Shown here one piece after another: positions 1 to 6,581 of a DNA stretch of 7,135 nucleotides. Origin of the DNA: Alcaligenaceae bacterium (lineage in GTDB: Bacteria; Pseudomonadota; Gammaproteobacteria; Burkholderiales; Burkholderiaceae); the NCBI GenBank assembly GCA_947445495.1, contig CANFEI010000054.1, positions 1 through 7,135 of the forward strand. Reading direction: 5' to 3'. Below the pieces are notes generated by a model. It saw only the letters and a list, made by a program, of their open reading frames with translations. It did no database searches and was not told the DNA's origin. Numbering within the stretch: the stretch's first letter is position 1; the number at the start of each line of letters is the position of its first letter. Both the position numbers and the translations under genes were made by a program.

Positions 1-633
1 ACACCATCGTGCAGCGAGATTAATATCGTGCAGCGCAACAAGCACACCTGCTTTGTATTGTGCCGCGAACAATCTTAGACAGCGCATCAACTCAATCTGG
101 TGTCGCGCATCCAAGCTCGCCGCAGGTTCATCAAGAAGAATAAAAGGCTTTTCGCCGCTTGCGGCGATGGCCAAGCCTTGAACCAATACACGAGCAAGCT
201 GTACCCGCTGCTGCTCGCCGCCGGACAACGCTAGATAGTGCCGCGGCCCTAGACCGGTTAGGTCCGTCCAACTCAGCCCCTGCAGCACCCAAGCCTCGAC
301 GGCTGCGGGGCTCGCCTCGGCAAACGGATAGGCCCCCATTTCGACAACTTCTGCCACCGTCATATCAAAGGTCAGGCTCGGCTTTTGTGGCAAGACCGCT
401 CGCCGACGAGACTGCTCTGTCGTATCTAGCTCGGTCAAATGACGGCCCGCGAGTGTGATCTGCCCCGCAGTGGCAGGAATCTCACCGGCGATAGCGTCAA
501 TCAGTGTCGATTTCCCTGCGCCGTTTTCCCCTAAGAGGCCAACGATCTCCCCAGGCTTGACTGCAAGGCTGATGTCATCGAGCACGAGGCGCCCAGCACG
601 CAATAGCCTTACAGTCTGTAGGTTTATGGTCAT
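1..633 (-). CDS. hmuV: HmuV-like haem ABC transporter ATP-binding protein (C-terminus cut by window edge)
   Basis: This is the cytoplasmic ATPase of an ABC importer, most like HmuV, which powers haem uptake with a HmuU permease and a HmuT binding protein. The 211 visible residues contain a Walker A GENGAGKST (35-43), Q-loop Gln83, the signature LSGGEQQR (136-143), Walker B ILLDEP (165-170), D-loop SLD (173-175) and switch His202. The signature context LSGGEQQRVQLARVL is typical of HmuV. From general knowledge HmuV is about 255-260 residues, so some 45 C-terminal residues lie outside the window. Met at 633 is chosen because the ABC fold (a beta strand, then LDDISL) begins at once after it. The frame stays open upstream and the ribosome site (GGCGAG) is weak. 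The gene is the first of its transcription unit, divergent from the Mo hydroxylase operon. Another FecCD-type siderophore or cobalamin ATPase is possible, so substrate is inferred. Confidence 0.88.
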   Translation of the reverse strand, partial: MTINLQTVRLLRAGRLVLDDISLAVKPGEIVGLLGENGAGKSTLIDAIAGEIPATAGQITLAGRHLTELDTTEQSRRRAVLPQKPSLTFDMTVAEVVEMGAYPFAEASPAAVEAWVLQGLSWTDLTGLGPRHYLALSGGEQQRVQLARVLVQGLAIAASGEKPFILLDEPAASLDARHQIELMRCLRLFAAQYKAGVLVALHDINLAARWC

Positions 634-755
634 GGGCTCGCCATCATGAGTACGGGTAATTCGGTGCTTTGCAATTTCACGCCATTTAGGTACATTCGAG
701 TTGTAAATCTGCCGGCCTATTTTGGTCGTAACAATTAAAAAAGCGGGAGACAAGC
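634..755. promoter_or_regulatory. Divergent intergenic region between hmuV and the Mo hydroxylase operon
   Basis: These 122 bases must hold the promoters of both divergent units. A weak plus-strand sigma70 candidate is TTGCAA (669-674) and TACATT (691-696) with a 16-base spacer, about 60 bases before the ATG at 756. I see no convincing minus-strand promoter and no recognisable Fur box, although haem-uptake genes are commonly iron regulated. The region also contains a 22-codon minus-strand reading frame (630-695) ending in an ATGA overlap with hmuV, described under findings. All of this comes from visual inspection. Confidence 0.35.
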
Positions 756-1217
756 ATGGCAACTGTAAATTTGAGTGTAAACGGCAAGTCACACAAAGTC
801 GAAATTGACGACGACACACCGCTGCTTTACGCACTGCGCGATCACCTTGAAGTCAACGGACCTAAATTTGGCTGCGGACTCGGGCAATGTGGTGCCTGTA
901 CGGTTGTTGTAGATGGGCAAGCCGTGCGTTCGTGCGTGACACCGACGACAGCCATGCAAGGCAAGAACATCACCACGCTTGAAGGTTTAGGCAGCTCAAA
1001 AAAACCTGGCAAATTGCAGCAAGCCTTCATTGATGAGCAGGCCGTGCAGTGCGGCTACTGCATCAATGGCATGATCATGACCGCGAGCGCGTTTCTCGCC
1101 ACCAATAAAAAACCTACAGACGCGCAAATTAACGAGGCACTCGCGGGAAATCTGTGTCGTTGTGGCACCCATCAGCGGATTGTGGCGGCAGTCAAACGCT
1201 ACATCGCTACTGCCTGA
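756..1217 (+). CDS. [2Fe-2S] iron-sulfur subunit of a molybdenum hydroxylase (IorA/NicA-like)
   Basis: This is the small electron-transfer subunit of a xanthine dehydrogenase-family molybdenum hydroxylase. At 153 residues it has the full family length. The N-terminal plant-ferredoxin-like domain (about 1-75) has its cluster cysteines at Cys40, Cys45, Cys48 and Cys60, in the motif CGLGQCGAC. The C-terminal helical domain carries the second cluster at Cys99, Cys102, Cys134 and Cys136, in CGYC and CRCG. All eight ligands are present. It passes electrons from the molybdopterin site of the downstream partner to an external acceptor. There is no signal peptide; in related enzymes it is exported folded with the Tat-bearing large subunit. 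GGGAG (745-749) lies six bases before the ATG. The large-subunit gene follows after 35 bases, so the two form an operon. It resembles isoquinoline 1-oxidoreductase alpha subunit and nicotinate dehydrogenase NicA, but the substrate cannot be read from this subunit. Confidence 0.95.
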   Translation: MATVNLSVNGKSHKVEIDDDTPLLYALRDHLEVNGPKFGCGLGQCGACTVVVDGQAVRSCVTPTTAMQGKNITTLEGLGSSKKPGKLQQAFIDEQAVQCGYCINGMIMTASAFLATNKKPTDAQINEALAGNLCRCGTHQRIVAAVKRYIATA

Positions 1218-1242
1218 TCTCAACCCACAACTATTTATTCAC

Positions 1243-1248
1243 AGGTGA
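1243..1248 (+). promoter_or_regulatory. Ribosome binding site fixing the start of the Mo subunit
   Basis: AGGTGA lies four bases before the ATG at 1253. It supports this start over an in-frame ATG at 1154, which would sit inside the preceding [2Fe-2S] gene and would bury the Tat signal 33 residues into the protein. Confidence 0.75.
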
Positions 1249-1252
1249 ACTC

Positions 1253-3487
1253 ATGAACGCATTCACACGACGCGAATTTTTGAAAGCCAGCGGTGCTGGT
1301 ATGTTGGTTGTTAGTTTTTCGATGGGCGCGAAGCCCGCTGCCGCAAACTACGGCCTGCTCCCCCCTAAGAGTGTAGCGAAGGATGTACTGGACTCGTGGT
1401 TATCGATTGGCCGTGACGGTCAGGTCACCGTCTTTGTCGGCAAAGTTGACCTCGGCACTGGCACCAAAACAGCGCTCTCACAAATTGCTGCCGAAGAGCT
1501 GTCTGTTCCATTCGGAAAAATTTCTATGATCATGGGTGATACCGCCACAACGCCTGATCAGTGGTTAACGGGTGGTGCGATCACGCTGTCTCAAGGAGGC
1601 AGTGAACTGCGCATCGCTGCGGCGAACGCGCGCAGCGCATTGCTTGCACGCGCGGCTGAAAAACTGAACGTACCTGTCACTGAGCTCACGGTGAAAGATG
1701 GCATGATCACTGCCGCGTCTAAGCCAGGACAAAGTCTCTCGTATGGAGACGTCATTGGCGAGGGCTTTAAGCTTAAAGTTGACCCGAAGGCGCCTGTTAA
1801 GTCGCACAAAGAATATACGCTTGTCGGCAAATCTATCCAGCGCGTGGATATCCCCGACAAGGTATCGGGCGAACATCTTTTTGTGCATGATTTCCGCTTA
1901 CCGGGCATGCTCCATGCTCGCGTGATTCGACCACTTGCAATGGGCGCAAATCTTGTGAGCTTTGACGACACCGATGCAAAAAAACTGAAGGGTTACGTGC
2001 AGACAGTTCGTCAGGGCAACTTCTTAGCAGTCGTCTGCAAAGACGAGTGGAGTGCGGTGAAAGCCGCTAAGGCCGTCAAAACAACCTGGTCTGCGGGTCG
2101 TGAGCTCCCACCTCAAGCGAAGCTATACGAGCACTGGCGCCAGCTGCCCGTTGCAAAAACCGATGTCACACAAAATGTCGGGAATATCGATGCCGCCCTC
2201 GCAGGCGGTGCCAAGCGTATCAAAGCCACCTATAACTTTGCTGTGCAAACACATGCATCGTCAGGACCCTCCTGTGCGGTTGCGGACTTTCGCGATGGAA
2301 AAATGACGCTCTGGTCGGCGTCGCAAGCCACGCATTCGATGCAAGACGAAATCGCAACGTTGACCAAGCTACCCAAAGATTCCATTCGCCTGGTATACCT
2401 AGACGGCTCGGGGTGCTATGGCCGCAACGGGCATGAAGACGCCACAGCTGATGCGGCACTGATCGCACAGATCATCAAAAAACCTGTCCGCGTTCAATGG
2501 ATGCGTCACGATGAAACTGCGTTAGCACCCAAGAGTCCACCACGGTCTATGGACTTCGAGGCGAGCTTTGACGCACAGGGCAATGTGACTGGCTGGCAGA
2601 GTGATTTCTATATCGCCTTAAACCATATTGCAGCGTTTAAGCCTTTAGATTTTCCTTTGCTTGCCACTGCTGAAACGGGTAATCCCCGCCCCGGCAACTG
2701 GGTCGGCTTCTTGTTCCAAAACTCCGCGGCTCCCTACGCGCTGCCTAACATCAAGGTCACGACAAAACATATCGAGCAGTCGATCTTCCGTGCCTCACAT
2801 TTGCGTAGCCCGGGCCGTATCGAAAACAGCTTTGCCAACGAGTCCTTCATGGACGAACTGGCCGCAGCCGCAAAAGCGGACCCTGCTCAATTCCGCCTCA
2901 AACACCTTTCAGATCCTCGTGCGGTAGACGTGATTAAGGCCGTGCTGAAGGACTCTGGCTGGCAAGCTCGTCCAAGCCCGAATCCAGCGAGTGCGCAAGG
3001 TAACATCGCCAAGGGTCGAGGCATTTCCTATGTCCGCTATAACAACGCGATCACCTACGTTGCGACCGTGGCGGATGTGGAAGTAAACCGTACAACGGGT
3101 CAGATTAAAGTGACACGCGTCTGTGTCGCGCACGACTGCGGACAAATTATCAATCCGGATGGCGTGATCAATCAGGTCGAAGGCGGTGTGATCCAAACCG
3201 TCAGCCGTACGCTAATGGAAGAAGTGAAATGGACCGGCAACACGGTGACGAGTGTTGATTGGACGAGCTACCCGATCTTGCGCTTCCCGGATGTTCCCAA
3301 AGTCGTCACCACACTGATTGATCGACCAGGCCAACCCGTGTGGGGCGCAGGCGAACAAGCACCGACAACCGTTCCTGCAGCGATCGCGAACGCAGTCTAT
3401 GACGCAATCGGTGTGAGACTGCGCACCATTCCGTTTACGCCTGAGTCCGTGAAGCTCGCAATCAGTCAAGCACCAAAAGTCGGGTAA
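1253..3487 (+). CDS. Tat-exported molybdopterin-binding subunit of a xanthine dehydrogenase-family hydroxylase (IorB-like)
   Basis: This is the catalytic subunit, 744 residues from the chosen start, of an isoquinoline 1-oxidoreductase/NicB-type molybdenum enzyme that hydroxylates an aromatic N-heterocycle or oxidises an aldehyde using water. The N-terminus has a Tat signal: TRREFLK (5-11, Arg6-Arg7), a hydrophobic stretch (about 12-26) and likely cleavage after AAA at 29-31. A hammerhead-type domain begins near RVDIPDKVSG (from 197). Molybdopterin-binding segments include GSGCYGRNGHEDA (from 385), RASHLRSPG (from 513) and QVEGGVIQ (641-648). The catalytic glutamate should be Glu701 in GAGEQAP. 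It partners the [2Fe-2S] subunit just upstream. Unlike NicB it ends without any cytochrome c extension (no CxxCH motif). No FAD subunit or cytochrome gene is adjacent. Transcription should end at the hairpin at 3505-3542. The family is certain; the substrate is unknown. Confidence 0.94.
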   Translation: MNAFTRREFLKASGAGMLVVSFSMGAKPAAANYGLLPPKSVAKDVLDSWLSIGRDGQVTVFVGKVDLGTGTKTALSQIAAEELSVPFGKISMIMGDTATTPDQWLTGGAITLSQGGSELRIAAANARSALLARAAEKLNVPVTELTVKDGMITAASKPGQSLSYGDVIGEGFKLKVDPKAPVKSHKEYTLVGKSIQRVDIPDKVSGEHLFVHDFRLPGMLHARVIRPLAMGANLVSFDDTDAKKLKGYVQTVRQGNFLAVVCKDEWSAVKAAKAVKTTWSAGRELPPQAKLYEHWRQLPVAKTDVTQNVGNIDAALAGGAKRIKATYNFAVQTHASSGPSCAVADFRDGKMTLWSASQATHSMQDEIATLTKLPKDSIRLVYLDGSGCYGRNGHEDATADAALIAQIIKKPVRVQWMRHDETALAPKSPPRSMDFEASFDAQGNVTGWQSDFYIALNHIAAFKPLDFPLLATAETGNPRPGNWVGFLFQNSAAPYALPNIKVTTKHIEQSIFRASHLRSPGRIENSFANESFMDELAAAAKADPAQFRLKHLSDPRAVDVIKAVLKDSGWQARPSPNPASAQGNIAKGRGISYVRYNNAITYVATVADVEVNRTTGQIKVTRVCVAHDCGQIINPDGVINQVEGGVIQTVSRTLMEEVKWTGNTVTSVDWTSYPILRFPDVPKVVTTLIDRPGQPVWGAGEQAPTTVPAAIANAVYDAIGVRLRTIPFTPESVKLAISQAPKVG

Positions 3488-3504
3488 GTTTTTCTGTAGT
3501 CTCT

Positions 3505-3542
3505 GGTAAAAAAAACAGCCCTCTTTGGAGGGCTGTTTTACC
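3505..3542. terminator. Bidirectional rho-independent terminator
   Basis: A perfect 12-base-pair inverted repeat (3512-3523 with 3528-3539, sequence AAAACAGCCCTC and its complement) closes a four-base loop. It lies between two convergent stop codons, 3487 on plus and 3557 on minus. Read on the minus strand, the GC-rich stem is followed by eight uridines, a textbook terminator for the GST gene. Read on plus, the stem ends in four uridines and then ACC, so it should be weaker for the Mo operon. Confidence 0.88.
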
Positions 3543-3556
3543 TTAAGATGAACGCT

Positions 3557-4156
3557 TTAGGAGGCGACCGGAAGCGTCTTTGCCATTGGCGCTAACTTCT
3601 CCACACTCGCATACCAAGCCGCAAGCTTAGGGTGACCTACACGCCAAGGTTCATTGGCAAATCGGAAATCAAGATAACCGAGTGCGCACGCCACAGCGAT
3701 CTCACCGATCGTTGCTAACTGAACCAGCGAGGAAGCTTCGGCCTCGAGCACGTCAAGCGCACGAGCCACCTTTCCTTGCTGTAGCAAGATGTAGCCAATG
3801 CGCCCTTCGTCTTGAGGCAACGCGATTTCTCGGCGACGTGGCTGGCTCGCATCCAGAATGCCATCACCAATCGCTTGTAGGCGCAGCGCCTTCCAGCGCG
3901 CGGGACCGGCGGCAGGAAATAAAGGAGCCGCAGCGCCAAGGCTGTCGATGTATTCACAAATGACGGGGCTATCAAACATTGCCACACCCTCGTTAGTGAC
4001 AAGGGTGGGAATCTTTCCCAGTGGGTTTGAGTCCGACAGCACCGGATCCGTTGTTGAAATTGACCATTTTTCAAAGGTCCCCTCGAGGCCGCGTGCGATC
4101 GCACAAGCGATCACTTTACGAACATAGGGACTTGCTCCAGATACCGTGATTTTCAT
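3557..4156 (-). CDS. Glutathione S-transferase family protein (YibF-like)
   Basis: This 199-residue cytosolic protein has the two-domain GST layout. The thioredoxin-like N-terminal domain (about 1-75) starts with ASPYVRKV (8-15), where Ser9 is the probable catalytic or thiol-contacting residue. It continues with the NPLGKIPTL loop, whose cis-proline is Pro50, and the glutathione-binding Asp62-Ser63 in FDSPVICEYID. The all-helical C-terminal domain includes the IGEIAVACALGYLDFRF helix and a WYASVEKLAPMAKT end typical of the YibF subgroup. Its length suits the family. Start: the frame extends to 4225, but family proteins begin right before the first beta strand, so MKITVSG at 4156 is preferred; an alternative Met at 4168 would add four residues. 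Neither has a strong ribosome site. It is transcribed divergently from the FMN enzyme gene and ends at a strong terminator. The substrate is unknown; detoxification or a catabolic role are both possible. Confidence 0.9.
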   Translation of the reverse strand: MKITVSGASPYVRKVIACAIARGLEGTFEKWSISTTDPVLSDSNPLGKIPTLVTNEGVAMFDSPVICEYIDSLGAAAPLFPAAGPARWKALRLQAIGDGILDASQPRRREIALPQDEGRIGYILLQQGKVARALDVLEAEASSLVQLATIGEIAVACALGYLDFRFANEPWRVGHPKLAAWYASVEKLAPMAKTLPVAS

Positions 4157-4372
4157 AAACCGATCCATTAAAAATAAGTGACGAGGAATAAGCTTGCACA
4201 GTTGTACTATAAATCGTACCTGCACAAATTAACGTGCAAACGCACCTAGGTCGCTGTTGCTTTGCAGCATTTTTGGATCTTACTGCCCACGCACGTATCG
4301 TCTGTAGTAAATTTTCACTATCTGCTGTCGGCGCATTGACGCATCATCGCTAACAAGTTAACCGAGCACACC
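4157..4372. promoter_or_regulatory. Divergent regulatory region between the GST and FMN dehydrogenase genes
   Basis: These 216 bases hold no convincing gene and should carry both promoters. The GST-proximal half has three TGCAC half-sites: TTGCAC at 4194-4199, TGCAC at 4221-4225 and its inverse GTGCA at 4234-4238. The latter two form a 5-bp inverted repeat with an 8-base gap. Two GTAC tetramers (4204-4207 and 4216-4219) lie between. On the minus strand TATAGT (4211-4206) could be a -10 box, but I find no matching -35. For the plus strand, TTGGAT (4272-4277) with TATCGT 17 bases downstream is only a weak candidate. A transcription factor site here is inferred from symmetry alone. Confidence 0.35.
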
Positions 4373-5530
4373 ATGGCCACCGCTATCAATCTGCATGACT
4401 TTCGCGCAATGGCGCAACGTCGCCTACCGAAAATCGCCTTCGATTTCATCGACGGTGGTGCCGACGACGAGACGGGTCTTGTGCGCAATCGAAATGCTTT
4501 TCAGGACTATCAGTTGATCCCTAGGTATTTAGCGGATATCACCAAGATCAATCAGACGACAAGCCTGTTCGGGCGTGAGTACGCAAGCCCGGTTGGCATT
4601 TCCCCAACGGGTATGGCGGGGCTGTTTCGCACAGGCGCAGATGCCATGCTTGCGGCCGCCGCAAAAAAAGCCAACGTGCCGTTTTTGCTGTCGAGCGCAA
4701 GTAACTTCAGACTGGAAGATGCCGCCAAACTCGCACCAGACAACGTTTGGTTTCAGATGTATGCCACTAGTGATGCGCGCATCAATCACGACCTGGTTCA
4801 ACGTGCAAAAAATGCAGGCCTGGGTGTACTGGCGATTACGGTGGACGTACCTGTCAATTCAAATCGAGAACGCAACAAGCGCAACGGCTTTACTAGACCG
4901 TTCCGAATGACACCCGCCATCATGCTAGATGCAATGACCAAGCCCGGCTGGGTCCTTGAGTACCTCAAAGCTGGTGGTATGCCTTTGATGAGCAATTGGC
5001 AACCTTATGCCCCGGAGGGCGCTTCAGCCAACGAGGTCGCTGACTTATACGGGACGTTGACGCCCGCGCCGATGACCAACTGGGATACGGTTGCGCGCAT
5101 TCGCGAACAGTGGTCAGGACCGCTCATCATCAAGGGATTGCTACACGCCGACGATGCGCTCAAGGCCGCGGAGCTCGGGCTCGATGGGATCGTTGTCTCT
5201 AACCACGGTGCTCGACAACTCGATGTGGCGCCTTCGCCGATCACCATGTTCCCGTCGATCAAAGCAGCAGTAGGCGACAAGATGACACTCATGCTCGAAA
5301 GCGGTGTGCGTCGTGGCTCGGACATCGTGATTGCAAAGTGTCTCGGGGCGCAATTCTGTTTTTTTGGTCGCCCAACGCTGTACGCTGTCGCCGCGCTAGG
5401 TCAAGAAGGTGCGGACCAAGTCTTTGCGATCGTGCGTCGTGAGCTGCAAGCGATACTCACTCAGATCGGCTGTCAAAACTTTGACGATCTAAATGAGCGT
5501 TTTCTCTTGCGCGCGGGACAACAACCTTAG
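4373..5530 (+). CDS. FMN-dependent alpha-hydroxy-acid dehydrogenase/oxidase (lactate/mandelate/glycolate family)
   Basis: This 385-residue TIM-barrel flavoenzyme oxidises a 2-hydroxy acid to the 2-oxo acid. By alignment from memory to spinach glycolate oxidase, the visible catalytic residues are Tyr130 (FQMYAT), Asp158 (ITVDVP), Arg165 (NRERN), FMN-binding Lys254 (IIKG), and catalytic base His278 with Arg281 (SNHGARQLD). The FMN phosphate site is SGVRRGSD followed by FFGRPTLY. The SGVRRGSD form and overall pattern resemble (S)-mandelate dehydrogenase and L-lactate dehydrogenase LldD more than plant oxidases. Two positions differ from the usual: Phe25 stands where the classical enzymes have Tyr24, and Glu309 replaces the usual aspartate before SG. 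The segment at about 175-220 corresponds to the variable membrane-anchoring loop of LldD and MdlB, so peripheral membrane attachment is possible. No clear ribosome site precedes the ATG. Its stop codon overlaps that of the convergent MDR gene. The substrate is not determinable. Confidence 0.92.
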   Translation: MATAINLHDFRAMAQRRLPKIAFDFIDGGADDETGLVRNRNAFQDYQLIPRYLADITKINQTTSLFGREYASPVGISPTGMAGLFRTGADAMLAAAAKKANVPFLLSSASNFRLEDAAKLAPDNVWFQMYATSDARINHDLVQRAKNAGLGVLAITVDVPVNSNRERNKRNGFTRPFRMTPAIMLDAMTKPGWVLEYLKAGGMPLMSNWQPYAPEGASANEVADLYGTLTPAPMTNWDTVARIREQWSGPLIIKGLLHADDALKAAELGLDGIVVSNHGARQLDVAPSPITMFPSIKAAVGDKMTLMLESGVRRGSDIVIAKCLGAQFCFFGRPTLYAVAALGQEGADQVFAIVRRELQAILTQIGCQNFDDLNERFLLRAGQQP

Positions 5531-6507
5531 ATTACGTCCACAACCGCGTTGCCCATTACCCGACCTTGCTCAACGGCCTCGTGGGCCGCAACAATCTCAT
5601 CGAGCTTAAAGCGCGCACCTATCGCGTGCGTAAGCTTGCCTGACTGCAGCAAACCACATAACCCCATGACAGCGTTTGCACGCTCCGCTGGCGTGAGTTC
5701 ATACACGAGAAAGAACTGCAGGCTTAGGCTTGTTGTAAGACAAAGGCGGAAAGGAATGGATGGTGGCTCAACCTTATTAGAGCCAAAACAGGCCACCGTC
5801 CCGTGGGCAGCTAACGCACCGTCGCGAACCAAGTCTGTCGTGGTCGAAAAATCCATATCAATGATCGCATCAGCACCTCGACCTTCCGTCAGAGCCTTTA
5901 CCCTTTCGGCTACGTTCTCTGTTTTGTAATGGATCGTTTCGCTTGCACCACCTGCCCGCGCGTGTTTAGCTTTTGTATCCGAGCTCACCGTGCCAATCAC
6001 ACGAGCTCCTCTCAGCGCAGCCATCTGTACCGCATAATGCCCGACTGAGGAGGCCGCTCCAATCACCAGCACCGTCTTGCCTGCAATATCGCCGCAGCGT
6101 CGCACGGCCTCATAAGCAGTTAAGCCAGGAATCCCCATGCACGCAGCCCCATCGAAGCTGACATGATCAGGCAGTTTGACAGCCTGTGCCTGGGGTAAGC
6201 AAACATATTGCGCCGCAGTGCCGAAGGGACGCTGATACTGCGCATTCCAAGTCCATACGCGCTCGCCGATCCGCGAGGCAGCTACGCCCGCACCGACTGC
6301 GTCGACCACCCCACCCGCATCGCTATGCGGAATTATTTTGAGAACAGAGATGGGTCGATTGCGACGCGATTTCACATCAGACGGATTCACACCTGATACG
6401 TGTATCTTGACGCGAACCTCACCGGGGCCAGGTTCGGGCGTAGGCAGTTCGCCCAACATTAAGACGTCTTTTGCTTCACCATTTTTTTCGTACCATGCTG
6501 CTTTCAT
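5527..6507 (-). CDS. Zinc-free MDR-family NAD(P)H:quinone oxidoreductase-like protein
   Basis: This 326-residue protein belongs to the medium-chain dehydrogenase/reductase superfamily, quinone oxidoreductase (zeta-crystallin) branch, at the usual full length. The N-terminal GroES-like domain contains PGPGEVRVKIHVSGVNPSDVK (26-46 region), then HSDAGGVVDAVGAGV (61-75). The Rossmann domain carries the nucleotide-binding loop GAASSVG (150-156), a variant of the common GAAGGVG, and ends with a helix containing AHEAVEQGRVMGNAVVDV. The catalytic and structural zinc-binding cysteine sets of alcohol dehydrogenases are absent, which supports a zinc-independent reductase, probably using NADPH on quinones or conjugated enones. 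The start is supported by GGGAG (6514-6518), seven nucleotides upstream. TATGAT on the minus strand (6545-6540) is a good -10 box, although its -35 is poor. The gene is convergent with the FMN enzyme, sharing four terminal bases, and divergent from the Bug receptor gene. The physiological substrate is unknown. Confidence 0.92.
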   Translation of the reverse strand: MKAAWYEKNGEAKDVLMLGELPTPEPGPGEVRVKIHVSGVNPSDVKSRRNRPISVLKIIPHSDAGGVVDAVGAGVAASRIGERVWTWNAQYQRPFGTAAQYVCLPQAQAVKLPDHVSFDGAACMGIPGLTAYEAVRRCGDIAGKTVLVIGAASSVGHYAVQMAALRGARVIGTVSSDTKAKHARAGGASETIHYKTENVAERVKALTEGRGADAIIDMDFSTTTDLVRDGALAAHGTVACFGSNKVEPPSIPFRLCLTTSLSLQFFLVYELTPAERANAVMGLCGLLQSGKLTHAIGARFKLDEIVAAHEAVEQGRVMGNAVVDVI

Positions 6508-6581
6508 TTCGCGCTCCCGCCTATTCCAAGAGTTAACTTATCATAGTATTGTGTGTTACCGCTACCTAGAGAAATAATCAA
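6508..6581. promoter_or_regulatory. Short divergent promoter region between the MDR and Bug genes
   Basis: Only 74 bases separate the two divergent start codons, so their promoters probably overlap. The minus-strand -10 candidate is TATGAT (6545-6540), matching five of six consensus bases; 17 bases upstream there is only TAGGTA as a -35. A GTTAAC palindrome lies at 6532-6537. No clear plus-strand promoter is seen, and the Bug gene has only a weak purine-rich ribosome site (AGAGAAA) upstream. Confidence 0.4.

Noticed and set aside
159..649. Two plus-strand reading frames of 99 and 64 codons (159-458 and 455-649)
   Set aside because: They lie antisense to the HmuV gene, whose minus-strand frame shows every ABC ATPase motif in order. 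The plus-strand products have proline- and arginine-rich composition and no family resemblance.
634..755. A Fur box before the haem ATPase gene
   Set aside because: I looked for the GATAAT-type inverted repeat and found no convincing match, so I do not annotate one.
1154..1252. N-terminal extension of the Mo subunit from an in-frame ATG at 1154
   Set aside because: It would overlap the end of the [2Fe-2S] gene and hide the Tat signal. ATG at 1253 has a good AGGTGA site and puts the twin arginines at residues 6-7.
3682..4127. Plus-strand frames within the GST region and other frames inside the large genes
   Set aside because: These are shadows of genes with clear family motifs on the other strand or frame, and none has recognisable domains or ribosome sites.
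4157..4225. N-terminal extension of the GST to 4225
   Set aside because: The extra 23 residues precede the first beta strand where the family normally starts, are not a convincing signal peptide, and would overlap the likely promoter.
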